DNA from: Gnetum montanum
Taxonomy: Eukaryota > Streptophyta > Gnetopsida > Gnetales > Gnetaceae
Length of the DNA stretch: 64,000 nucleotides
Reading direction: 5' to 3'
Assembly: GCA_015680685.1 (NCBI GenBank)
Contig: MNCI01020185.1
Coordinates: 525,120-589,119 of the forward strand
The position numbers were made by a program, and so were the translations under genes. The notes under the pieces are model-generated. The model searched no databases. It had not been told where the DNA came from and worked only from the letters and a program-made list of their open reading frames with translations. This document shows, one piece after another, positions 37,834 through 46,618 of this stretch (positions within the stretch are counted from its first letter, which is position 1; every line of letters begins with the position of its first letter).

Positions 37834-37910
37834 GAGATATCGCGTCCCACGTGATATCGTGTACGATACATCGCGTATGCGATATCACGTCCCCAGTTGC
37901 CTATAAATAG
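37834..37910 (+). promoter_or_regulatory. internal LTR-like promoter upstream of ORF2
   Basis: A cluster of GATATCGCG, GATATCGTG and GCGATATCACG words is followed by CCTATAAATAGG at 37900, the same arrangement as in the U3 of elements D and A but in the middle of the element. It lies about 475 bp before the ORF2 ATG. A later TTTAGTCATGGGGGAGAG (38080-38096) repeats the internal purine motif. Promoter activity is inferred. Confidence 0.55.
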
Positions 37911-38370
37911 GTACCCCGACCGCAACACTTAGCATCATTTTGTCATTCACACGGGGAGTTTTTGAAATTTTTTCTTTGCGACTTTCAATTGCGTGACCCT
38001 TGCTTTTCCACTCATATCTCGCTCACTGGTACTCCAATTTGTATTCCATTTGAACCTACTTGAACCCGGAGTGTTCAGTTTAGTCATGGGGGAGAGACAC
38101 TTGCCGAAAAGTGCCTAAATTTTTTGAAATTTACCATCATCCAAAGGACATCAATTAGGGTAATTAACTTTAACACTTAGAATAATTGTACCTAAAAATC
38201 ATATAACCCTTAGGTATACTGGGAAACTAAAATGGAAACCACCTAAGTCACAGGACTCATTATTATAAACTTTCAGGCACGTTCACACGTGATAACATAA
38301 GATCTTTAACTAAGGCAAGCAGTACGGTATAACTTGACATTGAAAACAACCTTACTAACGCTTGGCCCAT

Positions 38371-38380
38371 GTGATTGCAG
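38371..38380 (+). other. candidate 3' splice site before ORF2
   Basis: GTGATTGCAG stands immediately before the ATG at 38381 and fits the plant acceptor consensus TGCAG. An intron in the ORF2 leader is plausible; I could not fix the donor. Confidence 0.4.
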
Positions 38381-41221
38381 ATGGCCCCGAAACGTGGACA
38401 ATAGGAGGGTCCTACCCAAGGTGGAAGCAAACAAGCTTAGAGAGGTGGAAGACAAAGACCTGTTGGACAACATGCAGAATAGGAGGAGTAATCATTCAGT
38501 ATTCATCAAGATGAACCTCCTACCGGACGGTTCGGGTAGGCAGAAGAAGGAGTTGCTGTTGCACCTGAACCAGGACAACAACTCACATTGTCCCAAGAGT
38601 GTGTTCAGGCTATCCATGAGAAGTCCACATTCGCTACAGTGATTGTGGAGTTATACTTCGAATCTTTTGTAGAGTTTGCTCCTGAGGCTGTTAGGGATCA
38701 CCTCAAAGGATCTCCCTTATGGCCTATCCTCTCTGAAAGCGGTGCCTGGTACTTACGAGAAACATAGAAATTTTGGCACAATAGGGACCAAGGCACCATT
38801 ATTAACATTTGTGGTGTGACAGTTGACTTCTCTACGTAGGCTATTTCGAAAGTGTTAAACCTTCCGAATATAGGGCCCTAGGTTGCTCGGTTATCTGCCT
38901 GTTCAGACCCTGATGTGCGAAAGGATTGGTTAGAGAAGGCTTATGGCAAAGACAAAGCATTTGGTGAATTGATGACGGAAGAGAGAGTTTATTTCAAAAT
39001 TGGAACATATCACCTCTTCCCCACAAAGGGCCTCAAAAGAATATCAACGTATGCGGCTAGAAGATGTGCAGTGTTGATGGGAAAGGTTAATGCTAACCTA
39101 CCCCATTTATATTTGATGGAGATCCTGAGGTGGTTCAAAGAACGAAACATAGGGAAGATGGCATTGCCATTCCCTTGTCTTATCAGAAAGCTTTTCTGAC
39201 GTACTGGTATCCGGGGATACACTAATGACATCCTTCGAAAAGCCCAAAATGCTTCATATGCAGAGTTGCTAAAGGCGCTAGCTCCAAGAAAGAGCACTGG
39301 TGAAGAGCTGAGACCATAACAAGAAGAAGAACATGTGGTTGGAACTAGTCAACCTCCAACCATAGATCCCAGCCAACAATAAGAAGCAGGGCCTAGCATA
39401 GGCCAGGATCAGCTGTCGCCACCGCAAAACTAAGACCGTTGATGAGCCATCTTAGGGCCATCGCTAAGATGGTCAGTTGGGAAAGTTGTGATGACGCAAA
39501 TCTCTTTCGTGTCATTGATGATGCCAAGCAGCCTACTATTTCGTTAGATCACACAAGGGGTAAAGTCTTTATTCAAATAGAAGGAGGGGAGAGTAGATGG
39601 TCACAACAGATCTCAGGAAATGCGGCATCTTTTCAAGTGCAGTTAGAGACTGGTGAAAGGGCCACTATGGTGGTCATGCAACACCAAAATTCCATGAGAG
39701 CTGCAGATGTGGTTGTAGACCACATCAAAGAATCCTTCAATGTACCTTTTGTATCACCGATAGATCTCACAAGAGCACGAGATGCTCAAACTCTGGCCAG
39801 AACCTCAATGACTCCTGCAGAACATGAGNTCACCGATAGATCTCACAAGAGCACGAGATGCTCAAACTCTGGCCAGAACCTCAATGACTCCTGCAGAACA
39901 TGAGGACGTGCTCGATAGATTGCTCCAAACAAGGAAAGTAATGACGTCCCTATTTGACATCCCTTAGGATGTAACAACAATTCAGTCAGACCTCATTTCC
40001 ACAAAGGGGAAGCTGGTCATAGCTGAAGTGAGGGTTGAGCATGCTGAAGCTGAAGTGCAGAAACTACGAGAGTAGATCGTGGCCTTACAAGCAACACAGC
40101 GGGATCCTCTACAATTTGTTCCCGTAGACCAGCTAGAAAACTTTAGAACTGAGCAACTAACAAAATTAATAGTAGAAAATAAAAAGGTTGTAGAAGAAAA
40201 GGAGATGGCTGTTTGGGATGCCTCCGCATCACAGGCGCAAACCCATGTGCATCTTAAGGCACTCAAGGCCTTAGAAGAAGAAGACAAGCAATTGGTTGCA
40301 GACAATCTTTGGTTGGCCGCTGTAGAGAAACAAAAGAACGTTCTCGATGAACACTTTCATCAACTATGAGAACAATTCATTCAAGTCAACCAAGATGTAA
40401 TCCGTTTAACCAGAGAAAATTGAACCCTCTCAATGAAGAAGGTACACATTATTTTCCAAAAGTCAGCAATTGAAATAAGCACGTGGCAGAATGAGGCTAA
40501 ATGACATGAGAACCTAAAGAAGCACTTTTGTGATCAGGTGGGGATGTACAAACAAATCCTAGAGAAGGAGATCCATATGGCCAAGGCTCAAATAAACACT
40601 ATCAGTGCTCAACACACTGATTGGAGGGCCATATTAGACACCTATTCCTTCGCCCACTAAGCGGAAGTTAAGAATTGGGACCTGCAGATTCAAGACTTGA
40701 TAGAATACATGGAGTTGGCAAACCTTAGATATACCAACCTTTCCATGTTAATAGCAGGATGCCTGAGGTCAGAGCTCGATTAGCAGGTATCTTCCACCCA
40801 CATCAAATATGAAGTAGAGTTTGCAGAGAGCAAGAAGCTGGTTGAGAAATTAAATGTCGTAAATTCTGAACTTGAGGTGGTAAAAGCAAGCTACCAAGGA
40901 CAGAAAGACATTGCAACTAACTTGGATCGATGGTTAACAAACCTTCATGAATATAAGAACAAAGCTAGAGCCTATGAGGAGGAACGACGGGTGTTCGCGG
41001 TGTGGTATGTCAAAGCCAACCAGATGTTCCCGCAACTACCTTGTCTGTGGGAAGTGCCAACTCCATCAAACATTGGAACACTAGCATGGATAGCACAAGA
41101 CCCTTGGACTGAAGAGGAGAAGCTCCAGGCCATACTTCAATGCCATCAAGCTTTAAAGCTTGGAGCACATGACAAAGGGAAACCATCGATGGAGGAGCCA
41201 TCGCCACCAGGAACTACATGA
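38381..41221 (+). pseudogene. ORF2 of element D: putative plant-transposon-protein-like domain plus coiled coil
   Basis: The ATG at 38381 follows a TGCAG acceptor-like site. The first ~75 residues are Gln/Gly-rich and carry several stops. Residues about 80-275 (to 39200) contain a block I read as resembling the 'putative plant transposon protein' domain: VELYFESFVEFAPEAVRDH, ICGVTVDFST, HLFPTKGL-R-STYAARRCA and LPFPCLIRKLF. This assignment is from memory of the family's shape. A frameshift near 39420 precedes MSHLRAIAKMVSW. From about 39990 to 41000 the protein is rich in Glu, Lys, Leu and Gln with heptad-like spacing, suggesting a long coiled coil. It ends at 41221 after a Pro-rich tail. The exact 75-bp duplication around the N at 39829 shifts the frame; without it 39439-41221 is one frame. 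Not related to pol; role unknown. Confidence 0.7.
39754..39904 (+). repeat. exact 75-bp direct duplication around a single N (likely assembly artefact)
   Basis: 39754-39828 and 39830-39904 are identical and are separated only by the N at 39829. The extra 76 bases break the ORF2 frame; removing them joins frame 1 (39439 onward) to frame 2 (40079 onward). This is what an unmerged contig overlap would produce. Confidence 0.9.
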
Positions 41222-41360
41222 GTTCCAAATTTATGTAGTTGTAGCATTTTTCTGTGTTATGTCTTTCCACACTATGGCATTTTCCCTCTTTCTCCATCAA
41301 TAATCCCATACCTATCCACTGTGTAATCACTATAACTTAAGGACAAGTTTTTATTCAGTC

Positions 41361-41369
41361 GTGGGGGTA
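41361..41369 (+). other. polypurine tract of element D
   Basis: GTGGGGGTA lies directly before the 3' LTR start, in the context TTCAGTCGTGGGGGTA. Confidence 0.75.
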
Positions 41370-42202
41370 TGATGGGACGCGATATCGTGTCCGCCGTGAT
41401 ATCGCATACACGATATTGCATCTTCCCCAGTGATATCGCGTATGCGATATCGTAGTCCATCGCAATGTCTATAAATAAGAAGTGGCTCTCCCTTGTTTAT
41501 CATTAGGAGTTAGATTATAGCGAAGCTCTGGCAGTTTGATCCCTCTAAAGATAGATTATTTTCCAGTGTCTGCCCGCAGTGTGGTGAATGTAATTGTACA
41601 GCATCCTTTATTCGAGTGTGACATACTTGGACACACACATGACCGGCAATAAAGATCAAGATTACTTCATCATTGCAGCATTCACTTTGTTTATTTATTT
41701 ATTTATTTAATTTTTAGTTACTACTTTCATAGTTAATCTTTCTCACCCTTATCTCCTAGAACGTGGAATGAGTACAACTTGATTACGAGCATTTAAGTGT
41801 GACTACTTGGTAACTGAGTGGCGTACCTAGGATCTACTCTTGGTAATCCCAGTGGTAGTCATGCACGAATTCCAAGATGTTTATGGATGATCAAGGAACA
41901 GTGCTCATCGCACTTAGGCTAGATTAGATCTTCTTACCCTTTCCCTTCTAGCTTAGCTTAGTTAATATTATTTTCCACTACCTTCAGGAGTAGCATTAGA
42001 TTAGAAACACATCATACACCTCACTCTAGACTAAACCATACGTGCCAAAGATAATACTAGTCCAGGTGGGAAGACAGCGAACTGCAACCTAAGGTTAACG
42101 ATCTAGGTGCCACAACTAGTCCGTCTGCAGAGTTCGACTGGATCGCACGTGAAAACACTCGTATTCGTATGGTTGAGTGTAGGGGTATCTCGCCACTCAT
42201 CA
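41370..42202 (+). mobile_element. 3' LTR of element D
   Basis: 833 bp, starting TGATGGGACGCGATATCG and ending CCACTCATCA. TATA box at 41469. Its U3 has one more GATATC-containing segment than the 5' LTR, while R and U5 align throughout. Confidence 0.9.
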
Positions 42203-42207
42203 ACATC

Positions 42208-42622
42208 CATTTGACAAAAAGTCAATTTTTGGTTAGCTAAGATAACTTAGCCTCAATATCTTAGCTTTGATATCTTAGCCATGATATCTTAGCTTTGATC
42301 TCTTAGCCATGATATCTTAGCCCCGATATCTTAGCTCCTATATCTTAACCTTGATATCTTAGATTTAGGATTAAATTTCATTCTCAATTATGTTTATCGC
42401 TAGAAGTAATCAGGTCCTAATAACATCAATTATCATATGCCTCACCTTGGACTAAATCATATGTGACAAAGCTACCATTAATTTGAGTGGGAAGATAGCA
42501 TCCTATGATTAATGCTTAACAATCTAGATGCCACAACTAGTCCCATCCATGAAATTTGATCAAATTTTGCATGAATGCTTGTGATTCATATGGTTGGGTG
42601 TAGGGGTACCTACCGCTAATCA
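42208..42622 (+). mobile_element. 3' LTR of element P, second part
   Basis: Continues the LTR cut at 33500 with CATTTGACAAAAAGTCAA, as at 27489. It ends CCGCTAATCA. About 600 bp of the LTR middle, including its TATA box, are missing at 42362 relative to the copy at 27441. Confidence 0.75.
42237..42362 (+). repeat. GATATCTTAGCC minisatellite in LTR U3
   Basis: About nine imperfect 13-14-bp units with the core GATATCTTAGC, alternating CTTTGATAT and CCATGATAT. The AATATCT word inside resembles the CCA1/evening-element family of plant sites; any regulatory meaning is inference. Confidence 0.75.
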
Positions 42623-42936
42623 TAAGGGTTTATATATCATTCATAATCTAGAGGCCATCATGTAGCCTATACATCAACCTAGGAATGTTAAAGTGGAAAA
42701 ATAGACTATGTTCGTCATTTCAAATACTAAAATTCAAACATGGTGTTTAGACCTTGAAACCATGCTCAATGAATAGTACTCATTGAAATGATTCCAATAG
42801 TATAAATTTCATCATGATTGGGCTTATAGTTTCAGAGATATCACCATTTTAAGTTTCTCATTATGTATGCTATAATAAATAAATAAATAAATATTATTTC
42901 AAAAATTTAGAAAATTTTAGGATCAAAAATTGAATC

Positions 42937-43140
42937 TAGAATCCTCCTTATCAGAATTGAACCTTACCCCATCATTTTCCAAACCACCACATCAACCATC
43001 AAGATAAGGTTTAACAAACTAATAATAAAAAGTTAAACATAAAACTTAATATTAAAAAGTTGGAATTGAGAATCAAACTCTAAGACCTTCTAATTATTAA
43101 TGTCAACATTTTATGCTTCATGTAGCTAACCATCAAAGCT
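42937..43140 (-). other. two adjacent tRNA-like relics
   Basis: On the minus strand, GGTTCAATTCTGA (42955 area) and GAGTTTGATTCTC (43075 area) resemble B boxes (GGTTCRANNCC). Each is preceded by 50-60 bp with anticodon-arm-like spacing. They could be SINE heads; no functional tRNA is possible. Confidence 0.35.
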
Positions 43141-44162
43141 AAGATTTTTCTTGCCAAAAACTTAATATACTTAATTATATTTAAATCTTTTCATTAATAA
43201 ATAAAAAAATTTAATAAAAAAGTATATAATAAATATATTTTTTAAAAAATTAATTTTTAGAAGCCCTAACCCTTAGGGTGGTTGGGCCATAGGGCCTAGT
43301 CATATATGTCATGGCAAGCCTAGCCAAGCCAAATGGCCATGCCATCTTTCACTGCTGTTGTTGCCATGTTGCCTTTCTTTTGTTCCTATGTCATCCACCC
43401 ATCGCTCATTGCTGCTTGTTCTTACCTATTGTCACTGTTATTGCCTATGACTATCCCTATGCCACCATTGCACCTGTATGCTTTGCTTATTCGCACCACC
43501 CAGAAAACCCTCATCACCTTCGCACTACTTTTTGTCACTACCTGTCGTCCCACTACACACTATCTATTGTTCATCATCTTACTCCTACTATCTGCATCAT
43601 TCTTTGCATTTTGTGTCATTTTTTCCATTGTTGAGCATGTTGTTTTTGCTGCTACTTGGGCCTCCATTGTCACTTGAAACCCTACCAGAAATTTTAGTAG
43701 TCCATGGTGACCATGGACATTATGAGCATTATAAAATCATTATTCCTATGGAGCTCCATAGACATCACCAGTGTTGTAAAATCCTACCTCCCATAGAGCT
43801 TTGATGGAGACTACTAGCATTGTTAGGTACTTAAAATTTTAGGGTACTTAAAATTTCAGGGTATGATCTCGTGTAGCTAAAGAAAAGATGGAAAGACAAG
43901 AAGAAAAAAATCTAGAAAAGGCTCAAAACAAACATAGAAGCAAAGTTGCTACATAAAATGGTTTCAAGGAGTCTCACCTCTCTTCACTATGTTTACAATA
44001 GCAATGCTAGAATGTTTAGCAATGGAAAAAAAATTTGTCAATTTTTCTGTTAATCCTTAAAAAATAGTGAAATTTAAATTTAAAAATATAAATAAAATTT
44101 TTAAAAGAAAATTTAATCATTGATAGCAATGAGAATAAAAATTTTGTAATTAATCACAATCA

Positions 44163-44213
44163 TCTTGGAGAAGTATTGGGATGGGTGACCTCTTGAGAAG
44201 TCTTGTTTTCCAT
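44163..44213 (+). other. 5S rRNA-like fragment
   Basis: GGGATGGGTGACCTCTTGAG and the AGAAGTCTTG that follows closely match the 3' half of plant 5S rRNA (GGATGGGTGACCTCCTGGGA...). The 5' half is absent. It may derive from a Cassandra-type TRIM or a 5S-derived SINE rather than from a ribosomal locus. Confidence 0.55.
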
Positions 44214-46074
44214 GCCCAAAGTCTTGAACTTTGGAAGCCTTAACTTTTGATTTTGGATGTCTTTGTTAGCAAATGAAGAGTTTTTTTCTATAGATTTCAA
44301 TCTCTTGGATGCAATGATTAAGTTATACCGATGCCATAGACCTATAAGCATTAGTTTTTATTCCTTACTTAACATGGTGCCTTAAGATCCTTGGAGACTC
44401 AATTTAGCATAACTTGGGCATACGATGTTCATTTCTAACATATGAATAGTCATTTATAACATTTTTTAGCCTGCCAAACTCAATGGTGAGATTAGATTGA
44501 TCATCTAGGTATTCATAAATTAGATGATATCTTAAACCATGCCTTAAGTGGTGATAACTTAGATCAATTAATAATTCCTAATAATTTAATTTTTGGGATA
44601 AATATATATAACCTCTTGGGCCATCTTGAACCTTAGGATTAGATATTTAGCATATGCTCATAGTTAGTCTTTAATCATTAAATTCTAATGTATCATTAGT
44701 TACATTTTTGGAGTTAGTGTTCTAAGAAGGGGTAGAAAGTTCATTAAGAGCCTAAGTAATGTAGCTAGATGTTACCAATCCAAAATCAATTGAAGCATTA
44801 GTTGGTGAATTAGAACAATCATGAAGATGTATAGCAATTCAATGTACAACTAGGTCAAATATCTATATCATTTAGAGTAGTTACATTGAACATCATGGAG
44901 AATCATAATCTTGTGCCGAAAAGGTGTATAATATCCATAAAGAGAAGTAACCCAAGAAAAAAATCAAGAACAAGAATGAAAGTTACAACATACAATGTGC
45001 TTTCAAGATTCATAGCTGGTGAAAAAAAAAACATTTGTTATGTCCACCATGAGCCCTAGACTTATAGGAATATTGATACGCATACATATTAGCAGAGTTA
45101 CAAGATTTGGATGTTGATGTTTTACTATTGGAATTCCTATACCAATTCTAGTCAAACTTGGAATAGATGAGATATAGAATTTGAATTAGTACAAAGGTTG
45201 AATGGAAGTTAGAAGATATGACTTGAAGAGGAATCTAATTTGAAGAGTATTTTTCCATTAATTAACATGCGATTCCATTGGCTAGTGCATATTCCAATTA
45301 CTTTGAACTTCAATAGATAAGTTAAATCCTAGAATTCAAGAACAAATGATGTTGTTGAATAGAATTCATCAAGAATTATAGTTTAGCAATTACACTACGA
45401 TGACTAATGAAGATTGATTAACATCATTGTTCATTGAGACCTTAAGATTATATTTGGTGCAATGTTTGATTCTTTCAAGATACTAGCTTACTAGAGTTAA
45501 TTTTTAAAGAAGAAGTTGACAAGAAGCAAGATCAAGCACTATCATCTTGAATAAAACCATTTGATCATATACCCCTTATGGTAGAATTATAACTACTTTC
45601 TTTAATTCCTATGGTTGACTAAGATAAGGGAGTATCTTAACATTACTTTTATTTATAATCTTATTATATTTTTCTTCATTGATTAATTTATATTTTAATT
45701 TGATAAGTAAAATTTCTAGGGTAATGTAAGTAGAATAAGGATTTGCCTTACCTTCAGTTAGGTAACTTGATATGAGTTTCACTTTGTGTAATCCTAGTTA
45801 GGACTAGTGATTGGTGGTTGGTAGAACTTTAATTCACCTCTTGTCATTATTTTAGAGAATGAGGTAATTATTGATAAAATAAGATTTAATTATCATATAT
45901 ATACCTACCAATTATATTTTTTTTGTAGAATAAGCAAGAGAACATTAGAATTTACAACTTCAAGTTCAAAGGAAAAATCAAAGGAACATAGTATCATAAA
46001 AGGAGCATATGAGTTAGAGAAAGATCATGAATATGAACTCATTCAAGGATGAACGAAATCTAAGGAGGATAGAT

Positions 46075-46618
46075 TATCACATCCCCATTTCTGAATGGTG
46101 TTGCTATATAATGAAGATGATGTCTCTTCATAACTAATAATGTGATTATTGTAATAAGATCCAAAAGGATAAGTTGTAATTAAGACCTGAAAGGGATGCA
46201 TTATAATAATGGGCATGTCTCTTTAGGTGACCTTTGGGGGTTTGACCGAAGGTATTTATACTATGTTGTAGAGTAGGTAAAGGCTAGTAACATGTGCTAG
46301 GTGAAGTGGGACAGGAAGAGGATTGGCCATTCTCTCTAGCTAGTGATAGGCTTAATCATGGTGGCATTGGATAGTCTCTAAGGGATAGATGCCAAAGGAA
46401 GATAACCCCAAGGAACTCTCAAAGCATGATCCAAACACATTATTCCACATTAATAAAGCATTCTTTTCTTTTTTATTTTATATTTTTCCCATGATTTTCT
46501 TTATGCATAATGTCCAATGTTACACATGTTTGATGTTGCCATGTTATCTTCTTACACCTCATGTCTAATATAACATATATTTGACATTTTCCATGGCATA
46601 CAGAAACAAGGTGTTATA
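46075..46618 (+). mobile_element. LTR copy 2, partner of 23790-24362
   Basis: Starts TATCACATCCCC (TG mutated to TA) and ends GGTGTTATA. It aligns with copy 1 over its length except for a deletion of about 45 bp near 46255. A purine-rich tract precedes it, as expected for a 3' LTR. The flanking pentamers (CTATC at copy 1, CTAAG here) agree at only three of five positions, so pairing as one element is likely but not proven. Confidence 0.65.

Larger units (their letters stand above)
33501..42202 (+). mobile_element. element D: structurally complete non-autonomous LTR element (gag + ORF2, no pol)
   Basis: LTRs at 33501-34316 and 41370-42202 are flanked by the perfect target duplication ACATC (33496-33500 and 42203-42207). 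The primer-binding site and polypurine tract are in the expected places. Inside are gag (34459-36345), a conserved non-coding block, an internal promoter-like segment and a long second ORF (38381-41221). There is no protease, RT, RNase H or integrase, and no room for them, so replication would have depended on proteins from another element. R and U5 of the two LTRs are roughly 90% alike by eye, differing mainly by transitions. Excising D restores the host LTR, which then matches 27441-27515. Confidence 0.88.
27441..42622 (+). mobile_element. element P: gag-only Athila/Tat-like element, interrupted by element D
   Basis: The 5' LTR is at 27441-28417, gag at 28542-31220 and non-coding DNA at 31220-33453. 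The 3' LTR begins at 33454 and resumes at 42208 after the nested element D. No protease, RT or integrase is recognised. The post-gag block 31740-32520 is conserved with D (36790-37520). The 3' LTR has an internal deletion joining two CTTAG words near 42362. Flanking 5-bp sequences (ATATT left, TAAGG right) do not match; see the inverted-unit finding. Confidence 0.7.
42628..46074 (+). other. non-coding filler between LTRs, with small relics
   Basis: No convincing ORF. It holds two tRNA-like relics (42937-43140), a C/T-rich low-complexity frame stretch (43311-43804), a direct repeat of GGGTACTTAAAATTT near 43840 and a 5S-like fragment at 44163. The last ~150 bp before 46075 are purine-rich (AAATCTAAGGAGGATAGAT) and placed like a polypurine tract for the LTR that follows. 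Confidence 0.5.

Noticed and set aside
43311-43804. Three overlapping ORFs of 107-114 residues
   Set aside because: C/T-rich low-complexity DNA; Cys, His and Leu-rich frames in all three phases with no recognisable motif or codon pattern.
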